A stretch of DNA of 48,406 bases. It comes from a virus. Position 1 is the stretch's first letter. Every line of letters begins with the position of its first letter. The translations under genes were made by a program, and so were the position numbers. Positions 31,108-38,026 of this stretch are shown here, one piece after another. Below the pieces are notes generated by a model. The model searched no databases, was not told the DNA's origin, and saw only the letters and a list, made by a program, of their open reading frames with translations. The stretch covers positions 1 to 48,406 of the IMG/VR virus record IMGVR_UViG_3300005468_000026; one strand, given 5' to 3'.

Positions 31108-31379
31108 CACCGTCCCACCCGCTTGACGAGCGTCTTCAAGGGCGGCAGGCCGCGCTCGGCGCGCCGCTCGTTGCGTCGTAGGAGTCGCGCCTTCTCCTGC
31201 GAGACCAGCGTCAGCTCGCACGCGAGTCGATACACCCGCCCGAGCGGAACCGTGTGCTCGTGACGTGTTCTCGCGGGCCGCAAGCCGAGTAGGCCATTCG
31301 GGTAGACCGTCACGACAAGGCCGTGACGCTCGTAGCCGGTGAACTTCCGACGAACGGGTTTCGTGCAGAGGGTAGCCAT
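31107..31379 (-). CDS. 90-residue basic protein, possible first gene of a transcript
   Basis: The protein begins MATLCTKPVRRKFTGYERHG and is basic, with a beta domain (LVVTVYPNGLLGLRPARTRHEH). A helical, very basic tail follows (QEKARLLRRNERRAERG). No ribosome site precedes this ATG, but a sigma70-like promoter ends ten bases upstream, which would give a near leaderless message. An earlier in-frame ATG (residue 17 of the longer frame) lies inside the promoter region and seems less likely. DNA binding is plausible. Confidence 0.64.
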   Translation of the reverse strand: MATLCTKPVRRKFTGYERHGLVVTVYPNGLLGLRPARTRHEHTVPLGRVYRLACELTLVSQEKARLLRRNERRAERGLPPLKTLVKRVGR

Positions 31380-31388
31380 GGTCGGGAC

Positions 31389-31418
31389 ATGATACGTCCA
31401 GAGTCCGGCCGGTGTCAA
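31389..31418 (-). promoter_or_regulatory. Candidate sigma70-type promoter
   Basis: On the minus strand TTGACA (31418-31413) is followed after 18 bases by TATCAT (31394-31389). The match to the -35 is perfect and the -10 keeps the first T, A and last T, in otherwise GC-rich DNA. The -35 overlaps the TGA stop of the preceding gene. Transcription would begin near 31382, two to three bases before the ATG at 31379. Confidence 0.55.
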
Positions 31419-31702
31419 CTCCCCTGGCATGGCGCCGCGTAATTCTTCCGCGTCTGGACGGCGCCGCACACGACGCAATGCGGATCAGTCCGCTGTTCGG
31501 TGTCCCAGTCGTGCCGCGGCTTGGCATCGTCGCCAGTGACCACGACCAACGCGCGCTCGGCTGTGCGCGGCGAGAAGAACGATTCGCGCGGCAGGCCGTC
31601 ATCCCAGGCAACCCGCGCGTAGCCGACCGGTGAGACGTACACCACGGTCCCGATCGCGGGAAAGGTGTCGTCGGTGCAGCGGACGCGATCGCCGGCGGTC
31701 AT
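31415..31702 (-). CDS. 95-residue SH3/Tudor-like protein with Cys motif
   Basis: The protein begins MTAGDRVRCTDDTFPAIGTVVYVS. Residues 1-40 have the strand pattern of small KOW/SH3-like barrels (GYARVAWDDGLP). Near the C-terminus is HDWDTEQRTDPHCVVCGAVQTR, a zinc-knuckle-like CxxC. Start shares ATGA with the winged-helix gene. Unknown function. Confidence 0.66.
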   Translation of the reverse strand: MTAGDRVRCTDDTFPAIGTVVYVSPVGYARVAWDDGLPRESFFSPRTAERALVVVTGDDAKPRHDWDTEQRTDPHCVVCGAVQTRKNYAAPCQGS

Positions 31703-31935
31703 CGCTTCACGCGGCGGCGAAGGCCGGCGGCGCGCCGGTAGAGGGCGGGGTGACGTGGCCGGCTCTCGGCCGTTTTCCTGACCAACCCGAGTTGCTCGAG
31801 CCTGGTCAGGAGCCGCAGCGCGGAGCGGCGGTGACATTTCAGATGCACGGCGAGTTGCTCGGCGCTTTTGGGTTTGCTGAGGAACGCGACCGCGGCGTCC
31901 GCTTTCACGAGGATGTCGTAGCCGTCGGAAAACAT
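31699..31935 (-). CDS. Small winged-helix DNA-binding protein
   Basis: This 78-residue protein begins MFSDGYDILVKADAAVAFLS with AAGGA about five bases upstream. KPKSAEQLAVHLKCHRRSALRLLTRLEQLGLVRK is a clear winged-helix pattern of the MarR/IclR type, followed by a basic tail. It is the best candidate for a transcription regulator in the window and lies about 300 bases upstream of the candidate promoter at 31389-31418. Its operator is not identified. Confidence 0.72.
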   Translation of the reverse strand: MFSDGYDILVKADAAVAFLSKPKSAEQLAVHLKCHRRSALRLLTRLEQLGLVRKTAESRPRHPALYRRAAGLRRRVKR

Positions 31936-31943
31936 TCGCGTCC

Positions 31944-32384
31944 TTATCGTTCGCCCGGCAGCGTGATCACGACACCGTATTCTTCGGCGGCAAACCGCGC
32001 GACCCACTCCATGTAATCACTGAACTCTTGGCGACTGGCTTGGCTGGTGCGGAACTTCCGCACGTCTAGGCCGGTGATCGGGTCCCTCACGGTGCCGCCG
32101 TATTTGATGCACAGCCCCTCGTGCAGTTTCTCTTTCCCGTCTCTGTCGTGCCGATCGTAACTAACAGCATCCGCGAGGCCGTCGATCAGCTGATCATAGA
32201 TGGGCCCCCAGAGGGCTCGGTTCGCTTGCAGACTGCGCTTGTCGACGGGCTTCGCGATCTTGACGACCACTTCCTCGCCATCGCCCAAGGTCGCGATTGC
32301 GCGGGCGAAGAACTCGGGGCTGCGATAGACCAGCGCGCCCTGGCTTTTCACCGCCGCGAACTCGTAAGACCAAGCGCCGCTCAT
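31944..32384 (-). CDS. NinB-like recombination protein
   Basis: This 146-residue protein begins MSGAWSYEFAAVKSQGALV. The family-type segment is VVVKIAKPVDKRSLQANRALWGPIYDQLI, matching the KRSxxQNxxxWxLL signature of NinB/Orf proteins. It is followed by KLHEGLCIKYGG and RKFRTSQASRQEFSDYMEWV and an acidic end. In lambda, NinB (Orf) helps recombination mediators load on single-stranded DNA. It sits close to RusA and SbcCD-type genes, which supports a recombination role. Confidence 0.78.
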   Translation of the reverse strand: MSGAWSYEFAAVKSQGALVYRSPEFFARAIATLGDGEEVVVKIAKPVDKRSLQANRALWGPIYDQLIDGLADAVSYDRHDRDGKEKLHEGLCIKYGGTVRDPITGLDVRKFRTSQASRQEFSDYMEWVARFAAEEYGVVITLPGER

Positions 32385-32533
32385 CGTCGGTCTGGTGTGC
32401 CGGTCTGCCGGCGAGGACTGCCGTACGGGTGACTCCACTCACAGCGACAAAGGCGCCAGGTCAAATTGTTCAGCGCGACGAGCGGGAGCCAGACGAAGAG
32501 TGCAAAGAGGATCAGGCCAAAGGTGCGAATCAC
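32381..32533 (-). CDS. 50-residue membrane peptide with basic tail
   Basis: This peptide starts at GTG in GTGA overlap: VIRTFGLILFALFVWLPLVA is a membrane helix, followed by NNLTWRLCRCEW and a Pro/Arg-rich tail. It lies two genes after TatA. The tail is probably cytoplasmic by the positive-inside rule. Unknown. Confidence 0.62.
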   Translation of the reverse strand: MIRTFGLILFALFVWLPLVALNNLTWRLCRCEWSHPYGSPRRQTGTPDRR

Positions 32534-32805
32534 TTCAACCGCTCCACGTCTTTGAGCGGTTGTCCGCTGAGCGCCGCCATGACCCGCTCTGGCGTTGGTT
32601 GGTGCGCGGCGTGCATCAGCCGGCCGACCAAGTCGTCGACGGTCAGTGTGAAGGTGTCGTGATGCTCTTTCGACAGATGCGCGAGTTGGCGCGCGAAGAG
32701 CGTGTAGGCCACCGATGCCCGGCACATGCAACAGACGTTCAGCGCCTCGGACCACTCGTTGAGTTGGCGCTCGAACAGATCGAGCTGCCGGCCAGAGTCA
32801 CACAT
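32530..32805 (-). CDS. 91-residue helical protein after TatA
   Basis: The protein begins MCDSGRQLDLFERQLNEWSE, is helical and has CCMCRA in the middle. The last half reads FTLTVDDLVGRLMHAAHQPTPERVMAAL. It overlaps the TatA gene by eight bases. Unknown function; close coupling to TatA makes it a candidate partner. Confidence 0.66.
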   Translation of the reverse strand: MCDSGRQLDLFERQLNEWSEALNVCCMCRASVAYTLFARQLAHLSKEHHDTFTLTVDDLVGRLMHAAHQPTPERVMAALSGQPLKDVERLK

Positions 32806-32980
32806 GGCGGTCGCCGTCCTGGTCGTCGGTCCAGCCTTTGGTGAGTTCCTTGCCGGCATTGCGGAACTCCCGGATCGATTCGCCGATCGACTTGCCGAGC
32901 TTTGGCAGTTGCCGCGGCCCGAACAGCAGCACCGCAATGATCGCGATGATGATGATCTCCGGCATGCCCAATCCCATCAT
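32798..32980 (-). CDS. tatA: TatA/E-type twin-arginine translocase subunit
   Basis: This is a complete 60-residue TatA. It has a short N-terminus with an acidic residue at the start of the helix (GMPEIIIIAIIAVLLFGP), the FGP hinge, then the amphipathic helix LPKLGKSIGESIREFRNAGKEL and a short acidic tail. AAAGGA lies about nine bases before the ATG. TatA forms the pore of the host Tat system with TatB and TatC; neither is seen here, so it would have to work with the host's. A bacterial gene caught by a phage is the likely origin. Holin-like use of the same helix is an alternative. Confidence 0.92.
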   Translation of the reverse strand: MMGLGMPEIIIIAIIAVLLFGPRQLPKLGKSIGESIREFRNAGKELTKGWTDDQDGDRHV

Positions 32981-32994
32981 GTGACACGTTCCTT

Positions 32995-33771
32995 TCAGAG
33001 GCTGCGGGTGTCGAGCCACCACGCGATGAAGAACGACACGACCTTGCGCGGGCGTCCCCACCTGCCGCCCACGCCGCCGCGCGGATCGATAATCTGCCCG
33101 ACGACCACTGGGTCTTCCCGCCGTCCAGTCACGACGCCGATCCGGTCGAAGATCTTCAGCGACATCGCGCGGGCTGTGGCGTCCATCACAATCGGCTTGA
33201 CGGCGAGGATGGGAAAATCCACGTCGCCGAAATCCGCGGCTTCGACCCGTGCGTAGTGCATCCGCTTCTTCGGATCGTTCGGCTGTGGGTTGGGTTGCGA
33301 CCAGCGAGACACCTTAACGAGCGCGTCCTCGTCCACATACCGACCCTCGCCGGTCGGAAGTAGATCTGGCTTTAACTCCCCTAGATACGGCTCCTCAGCC
33401 GGGCGATAGTCGTTGCTTTCGACGCGGTCGCTCTGTCGTGGCGTGGACCGCTGCACGCGCACGGCCATCACTTCGATGTCGAAGTTCGGCACGATGAGAT
33501 AGCCAGCGTCGACGGCGGCCGCGAGTTTCTCGTAGTAGACCTGACGCCGTTCAGCGCGCTTGGCCGCCGCTTCCAGTTTCAGAAACGCCCAGTTGTTGCT
33601 GCGTGCGATGCGCGCGTTGTCGAGCATGTCGGATCGCTCGGTCGCGGCTTCGTGCGCTTTCCGCTTGCACCAGACTGAGAGCTGTGCCTGTTGCCCAGGC
33701 ACATCGCCTGGCGTCAGGGCCACAAGGGTCAGGTTCTCGACCGGCGTGGTCGTCGCGAGTGCGTCTGACAT
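32995..33771 (-). CDS. Unknown 258-residue phage protein next to TatA
   Basis: The protein starts MSDALATTTPVENLTLVALTPGDV with GGAAGGAG seven bases upstream. The first 120 residues are helical (VWCKRKAHEAATERSDMLDNAR, LEAAAKRAERRQVYYEKLAAAV). Then follow beta-type segments with NFDIEVMAVRVQRSTPR and DVDFPILAVKPIVMDATARAM. It lies directly after DUF2303, a usual place for early/recombination genes. Not recognised. Confidence 0.72.
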   Translation of the reverse strand: MSDALATTTPVENLTLVALTPGDVPGQQAQLSVWCKRKAHEAATERSDMLDNARIARSNNWAFLKLEAAAKRAERRQVYYEKLAAAVDAGYLIVPNFDIEVMAVRVQRSTPRQSDRVESNDYRPAEEPYLGELKPDLLPTGEGRYVDEDALVKVSRWSQPNPQPNDPKKRMHYARVEAADFGDVDFPILAVKPIVMDATARAMSLKIFDRIGVVTGRREDPVVVGQIIDPRGGVGGRWGRPRKVVSFFIAWWLDTRSL

Positions 33772-33793
33772 GATTTGACTCCTTCCCGCACGC

Positions 33794-34651
33794 TCAGGCA
33801 ATCGTCCCAAGACCAAACCGGTCGATGGCACCGAGCACAATCTCACGGACGTGTTCTTTCGTTGACTCCCGAACGGTCATGAGCACTTCCTCGAAGACCT
33901 CGTTCACGACTTCGTGTGGACGGACGAGCGTGTACCAGAGTGTCAGTTTGCCTCCGGCCGCGATGCGATAGCGCAACTTCGCCGTGAGGAAGTGCTTGTC
34001 GGTGCCTTCGAAGGCTTCGAGGTAGAGGCGGAACTCGGCCGGCACCTTGAGCGTGCGGCTCCCGGTGACTTCCTCGTTGTAGGTGAACTCGACCTGGCCG
34101 TCGCTCATCCGCCGCGAGGACTTGAACTCGACGTCCTTCTTGGCCTCGAAGTTCATCGCCATCTCGACGAGCGTCGCGCCAGCAGGCTCCGAGATGTCCG
34201 GGATGTGGTCCTCGAGGAACGTGCCGAAGGCTTCCTGGTCGAGCGGCTTGTCGTTCTGCGCCGTCCACTCCTGCCATTCCTTGGTCGGCTGGAGGGTGAA
34301 GAGCGCCACGTGCTCGTTCCAACTCGGCTTGTCTGGCGCCTCGTGATAGTCGAGCACCGCGCCGAAGGCTAGCACCTTCCGGTCGGCCGCGATGATCGTC
34401 TGCTCCTGGCGCCCGAACAGGTTCACGTAGCGGGCGAAGCTGTCTGGCGTGGCCAGCGTGACCTTCTGCTTGAGCCGCGGCGGGACCGTGAGCAAACTCG
34501 AGAAGTCTTTCAGCTCGTACCCGGTCCGCATGAACGCGAGGAGCCGGTCTGAATGTTCAAAGAGCTCCGGCTTCTCGCTCTCGGCGATGGCGCTCGCGAG
34601 CTCGGCCGCGGCGGCGGTTTCGGTCACGGTTTTGCTGAGGTCTGGTTTCAT
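33794..34651 (-). CDS. DUF2303 family protein
   Basis: This 285-residue protein matches the DUF2303 plan: a helical N-terminus, then VNLFGRQEQTIIAADRKVLAFGAVLDYHEAPDKPSWNEHVAL, then LQPTKEWQEWTAQND and QEAFGTFLEDHIPDI. DUF2303 proteins are common beside phage recombination genes, but the function is not established. ATGA overlap with the gene before it. Confidence 0.86.
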   Translation of the reverse strand: MKPDLSKTVTETAAAAELASAIAESEKPELFEHSDRLLAFMRTGYELKDFSSLLTVPPRLKQKVTLATPDSFARYVNLFGRQEQTIIAADRKVLAFGAVLDYHEAPDKPSWNEHVALFTLQPTKEWQEWTAQNDKPLDQEAFGTFLEDHIPDISEPAGATLVEMAMNFEAKKDVEFKSSRRMSDGQVEFTYNEEVTGSRTLKVPAEFRLYLEAFEGTDKHFLTAKLRYRIAAGGKLTLWYTLVRPHEVVNEVFEEVLMTVRESTKEHVREIVLGAIDRFGLGTIA

Positions 34652-35034
34652 TCCTTGACTTCTCCAGTCTCGCGATCGACGTCGTCACCGACGGCGATCG
34701 GGCGTGAAAACTGCCGGACGTCGGAGGGGCTCTGCATCTCCGGCAGTTTGGGTTGGCGGGGATCACGCCGACTGAGTCGGTTCGCGTCGTCCGCGTACAG
34801 GACGGTGAATTCCTTCTCGGGCTTGGGTGGCGTCGCTTTGATCTCGTCGGTCACGACGAGGGTCGCCGTGCCCTGCGGGGCGAGTTTGATCGTCAGCTGC
34901 AACGTCCCGGCTTTACCGAGCGAGCGGACGTCGCCGACGAGCTTCATCAGCTCGACGTGTAGGTCGTTCAGGGTCTCGCCGCCGCGTAAATCCTGCAGCG
35001 CCGCGAGGAATGAGTTCGTAGTGGGTGTCGTCAT
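34648..35034 (-). CDS. 128-residue protein preceding DUF2303
   Basis: The protein begins MTTPTTNSFLAALQDLRGGETL. A beta segment LQLTIKLAPQGTATLVVTDEIKA is followed by a charged, disordered tail ending in DRETGEVKE. The pairing with DUF2303 recurs in many phages, in my recollection. Function unknown. Confidence 0.72.
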   Translation of the reverse strand: MTTPTTNSFLAALQDLRGGETLNDLHVELMKLVGDVRSLGKAGTLQLTIKLAPQGTATLVVTDEIKATPPKPEKEFTVLYADDANRLSRRDPRQPKLPEMQSPSDVRQFSRPIAVGDDVDRETGEVKE

Positions 35035-35099
35035 TGGCTCTCCGGAAAATAGCCGTCATCACCAGTCCGTGGCGATGGCGGGACGTAATATGTCACGAG

Positions 35100-35531
35100 T
35101 CAAGGCTGGAAGTCTACGGCAAACGAGCGCAATCTGGCGTAAATCCCGACCTTGTCCGGCGGCCCAAGCCACCGCTCGACAAGCAGGCGCGAGATCTGGG
35201 CGTCATCGATGAAAAACCCCTCAGTTTTCATCGAATCCTGGAGTTGTTTCGCGTGGTTGTCGCAGTCCGGCGGCGTCATCTTCGGCCACAGCTTCGCGCA
35301 GTCGCCCTTCCGGGTCCGTTTGGGGTGCGCCCAGACCGTGCGGATCGTCAACTCGAGGGGCCCGATGAGTGGAGTCGTCGGTCGGTGCGGCTTCAGCGCC
35401 ACCGCGTAGGTCCACTTTGCCGCCAGCATCGTCGGACTGTCGTAAAACCGCGGGCGCTTCCCGCGGGTGTCCAGCCGCTTCATCTGTGCGGTTGTCTCTG
35501 GCGGGTCGATCTTGAGGAAGAATTCCATCAT
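35100..35531 (-). CDS. rusA: RusA-type Holliday junction resolvase
   Basis: This 143-residue protein begins MMEFFLKIDPPETTAQMKRL with GGAG about five bases upstream. RusA signatures are YDSPTMLAAKWTYAVAL, PLIGPLELTIRTVWAHPKR, and the catalytic region KMTPPDCDNHAKQLQDSMKTEGFFIDDAQI, which carries the conserved Asp residues. It is slightly longer than E. coli RusA (120 residues). The enzyme resolves four-way junctions in recombining phage DNA. The first half lies under the 3' part of the preceding reading frame. Confidence 0.9.
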   Translation of the reverse strand: MMEFFLKIDPPETTAQMKRLDTRGKRPRFYDSPTMLAAKWTYAVALKPHRPTTPLIGPLELTIRTVWAHPKRTRKGDCAKLWPKMTPPDCDNHAKQLQDSMKTEGFFIDDAQISRLLVERWLGPPDKVGIYARLRSFAVDFQP

Positions 35532-35724
35532 CGGACTCCTGAAATAAGTCTGGCTGCTGGCCCACGACGAAGGCATCGGGCGGGACGGCCAGGTCGAGAT
35601 GGAGGGCGTACATCCACAGCGCCGCGCGGACAGCGTCGCCATCCGAACTAAACGCCCCGGCTGTCCGCATCGCGACAATCACCGCCGCTTCCTCTTCGGT
35701 GAGTAGGAGCGAGAAACGGATCAT
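35221..35724 (-). CDS. RHH-like N-terminal protein whose frame runs into rusA
   Basis: Residues 1-60 look genuine: MIRFSLLLTEEEAAVIVAMR, a ribbon-helix-helix-like start, then ALWMYALHLDLAVPPDAFV. From about residue 65 to 167 the frame overlaps rusA by 311 bases and the peptide becomes Arg/Asp/Gly-rich like a shadow frame. Either the gene has lost its natural stop, a frameshift hides it, or the long overlap is translated. I trust the first 60-65 codons only. Confidence 0.55.
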   Translation of the reverse strand: MIRFSLLLTEEEAAVIVAMRTAGAFSSDGDAVRAALWMYALHLDLAVPPDAFVVGQQPDLFQESDDGILPQDRPARDNRTDEAAGHPREAPAVLRQSDDAGGKVDLRGGAEAAPTDDSTHRAPRVDDPHGLGAPQTDPEGRLREAVAEDDAAGLRQPRETTPGFDEN

Positions 35725-36629
35725 GCCAACTTCGCGTACTGGCGCTCAAGCTCGACCGTCCGGACGCTGACGCGGCCCTCACGGACTAACCCATCGAGAA
35801 CCGCTTGCAGTTCGCGATCAGTGACCCCGCGAATATCAGTCATAAATGTCAAGAGCCCGGCAGTCGTGTAGGCGCCGAACCGCTCGAAGGGCCGTTCGAA
35901 GAGCCGACGTTGAATCCGCTCGTGCAACTCAGGGGCCCTGGTGTAATGGCGCTCTCGGCCCTTCATCACCACGGCGATCACGCCCTCGCTTTCAAGGTCG
36001 GTGAGCACCTGTTTCAAATCATCGAAGGTGCAGCCACCACGGTTCGCGAGTTCCGCCACGAGATCGCCGGCGGCATAGACCTTCCCGTCGACGAAGATGT
36101 CGCTCAGCAACACAAAGGCGAGTTTGGCGCGGATGCCGTCTGTACCCTTGGGTGACGCCGCGCTGCCGCCGTTGGGCGCTGGGGGAACAACCTGCGGGTC
36201 CTTCTCGACCGAGATCCAGCGATACTCCGTCCCAGCCGCTTGGCCACGCCGTTCAACTTTCCCAGAGGCCAACAGTTCGACCGTATCGGATGACTCAAGC
36301 CGATGGGTTCCGAGTCGCAGGAGTTGTTTGTTTATCTCGGCGGAACGCGTCCAGGCGACGGCAGTTTTGAGCAGACGTTCCACGATCTGTCTCCGCTGAC
36401 CAGTAGGCGCTGGGACTGGTGGCCGAGGTCGAGGCGCGTTCGAGTCGGGCTCGGCCGCCGCCGGTGGTACCGCGATCGCGACCGGCTTGGTCGCGATCGC
36501 ACTCACGGCATACTCCTGCCTGAGCGTGACCGCGGACTCGCGGCATCGCTGCGCGCGGGTTTCATATTCTCGAGCCCGGCATTCCAGGTCGTCGATGGCG
36601 TCGAGAATCGCCTGATGAGGCGTGGTCAT
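35721..36629 (-). CDS. Multi-winged-helix DNA-binding protein
   Basis: This 302-residue protein begins MTTPHQAILDAIDDLECRAREYE. It opens with a coiled coil, has a Pro-rich linker at about residues 50-72, and then three winged-helix-like units. These are VERLLKTAVAWTRSAEINKQLLRLG, a second with VAELANRGGCTFDDLKQVLTDLESEGVIAVV, and a third with RGVTDRELQAVLDGLVREGRVSV. It could act in replication initiation or regulation. No catalytic motif seen. Confidence 0.7.
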   Translation of the reverse strand: MTTPHQAILDAIDDLECRAREYETRAQRCRESAVTLRQEYAVSAIATKPVAIAVPPAAAEPDSNAPRPRPPVPAPTGQRRQIVERLLKTAVAWTRSAEINKQLLRLGTHRLESSDTVELLASGKVERRGQAAGTEYRWISVEKDPQVVPPAPNGGSAASPKGTDGIRAKLAFVLLSDIFVDGKVYAAGDLVAELANRGGCTFDDLKQVLTDLESEGVIAVVMKGRERHYTRAPELHERIQRRLFERPFERFGAYTTAGLLTFMTDIRGVTDRELQAVLDGLVREGRVSVRTVELERQYAKLA

Positions 36630-37351
36630 AAGGAAGCAACCTTTTTCTGCTGGAACCAGGACGTGCGAAGACCGTGGGCGATGATGACGACAGAGCGAGC
36701 GGTTGGACGTCGCTGTCCCACACAGAGCGCGCAGTGCTCGCACGTCAATCGGTGACCAGCCTCATCGCTGGCAGGGCACACGATCTCATCAGGGCGCGCT
36801 GACTCGGTGACCAACCTCGTCCGAAATGTCCGCCAACCCAACTGGTGGGCCTGGGCTACCTCACCCTCAGATTCGACCGACGCCATGCAAAAACTCCGAA
36901 AGCGTTGATCGCAGGTCCGCCACTGATGGGTATAGCTTGGGGCCGGCGCGGCGTGCACGAGCAGTTCGCGCCACACATCGAAGGGAATCGCGGCAGGGTC
37001 GCCGTAGGCAGCGATCCGAATCGGCCGCGCGCGTAGTTCCCTGGCGGCCGCCAGCGGCTCCAGGCGCGCATAGGCGCTGCGCCGGTACGCGTCGTAGACC
37101 TTCAGCGGCCCCTGCCACCAGATGACGTAACAAGACCGTCCCTGCGCCGTGCCGCTGCGGTGAACACAGTCGCCGCAAATCGACCGATCCCGACCAGTCT
37201 GAATCGCCTCGCTCGGCGAAACGTCGGCGCGCAACACCCAAGCTTGTGGAATGTCCCCCGTCTTTGTGTTCAGCGATGACAGGGTCACCACGAGTACGAC
37301 TGGCTCGCTGTCCAGTCGAGAGGGACCCTCGTAGACCACAAAGCCATTCAT
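36626..37351 (-). CDS. Cys-rich protein, DUF7227-like
   Basis: This 241-residue protein starts MNGFVVYEGPSRLDSEPVV. The sequence has DRSICGDCVHRSGTAQGRSCYV, then VYDAYRRSAY, RIAAYGDPAAIPFDVWREL, SYTHQWRTCDQRFRSFCMASVES, GWRTFRTRL, and CPASDEAGHRLTCEHCALC. This signature set matches a phage/plasmid family that I recall as DUF7227, though I could not check the name. The conserved Cys pattern suggests a metal cluster. Function unknown. Confidence 0.78.
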   Translation of the reverse strand: MNGFVVYEGPSRLDSEPVVLVVTLSSLNTKTGDIPQAWVLRADVSPSEAIQTGRDRSICGDCVHRSGTAQGRSCYVIWWQGPLKVYDAYRRSAYARLEPLAAARELRARPIRIAAYGDPAAIPFDVWRELLVHAAPAPSYTHQWRTCDQRFRSFCMASVESEGEVAQAHQLGWRTFRTRLVTESARPDEIVCPASDEAGHRLTCEHCALCVGQRRPTARSVVIIAHGLRTSWFQQKKVASL

Positions 37352-37554
37352 TCGAACAACCACCCTTGCGCCTGTTCGGCAGCGCGTCGCTCGCGCGCCG
37401 CTCGGTCGGACGCGGTAAACCCGTCACGGTCAAACTCTCCGCGCGCCACCGCAGCATCGAAGGCACGGTCCAATGCAGCTGCTTCATCGAGACAGCCTCG
37501 ACATGGACCACAGGGCCACGGCGCGCCATTGCCGCAGACGAGACGATGGTTCAT
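37348..37554 (-). CDS. 68-residue Cys-rich small protein
   Basis: MNHRLVCGNGAPWPCGPCRGC carries four Cys likely to bind zinc. A charged helix follows (LDRAFDAAVARGEF) and the end is AEQAQGWLFE. Start and stop lie in ATGA overlaps. It sits beside the DUF7227-like gene; unknown. Confidence 0.68.
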   Translation of the reverse strand: MNHRLVCGNGAPWPCGPCRGCLDEAAALDRAFDAAVARGEFDRDGFTASDRAARERRAAEQAQGWLFE

Positions 37555-37781
37555 TCGCCCATCGCGAGCGCGGGCCCGCCCTCCGACTGCCACAGGCGAT
37601 CGACGATCGGGAGTGGAACTCCAGCCTCAAGCCGCACGCGGCGGCGCTCGAGCACCCCGGCTAACGTCCCGCGGGCGCTCGGCCGCTCCTGGTGCGTCAC
37701 GGAGAGGCATTGCCCCGGCGCAACCTCGATGAGCTCGGTGAAGCCGTAGAGTTCGCCGAGCGGGAAGAGGTCCTCGCTCAT
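37551..37781 (-). CDS. 76-residue unknown protein
   Basis: The protein begins MSEDLFPLGELYGFTELIEV and continues with PGQCLSVTHQERPSARGTLAG and VPLPIVDRLWQSEGG, a small alpha/beta protein. Both ends overlap neighbours by ATGA. Not recognised. Confidence 0.66.
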   Translation of the reverse strand: MSEDLFPLGELYGFTELIEVAPGQCLSVTHQERPSARGTLAGVLERRRVRLEAGVPLPIVDRLWQSEGGPALAMGE

Positions 37782-38026
37782 GCGAAGGGATCCTCGTCCT
37801 CGTCGCCGGCTTGGCGGTCTGCCCGCTCGGCTTGTTCGGCATCGAATGTCGCTTTCGCCGCCTGCACGGCGTCCCACTCGATTACGCCCAGCGCATGATC
37901 CAAACAGCGCAACAGCGTCGCCGAGCTGCCCGCGAGCGCCACGATCTGCCGCGGCTTGCCCTTCAGGGAGACGCCGCAGAAGCCACAGGTGGCGAACGTC
38001 TGGCTCACGGCCCAGGTGTGCGTCAT
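37778..38026 (-). CDS. 82-residue CxxC protein
   Basis: MTHTWAVSQTFATCGFCGVSL has a CxxC. Then KPRQIVALAGSSATLLRCLDHAL is followed by a helical, acidic C-terminus ending EDEDPFA, which resembles single-stranded-DNA-binding tails. Unknown function. Confidence 0.66.
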   Translation of the reverse strand: MTHTWAVSQTFATCGFCGVSLKGKPRQIVALAGSSATLLRCLDHALGVIEWDAVQAAKATFDAEQAERADRQAGDEDEDPFA

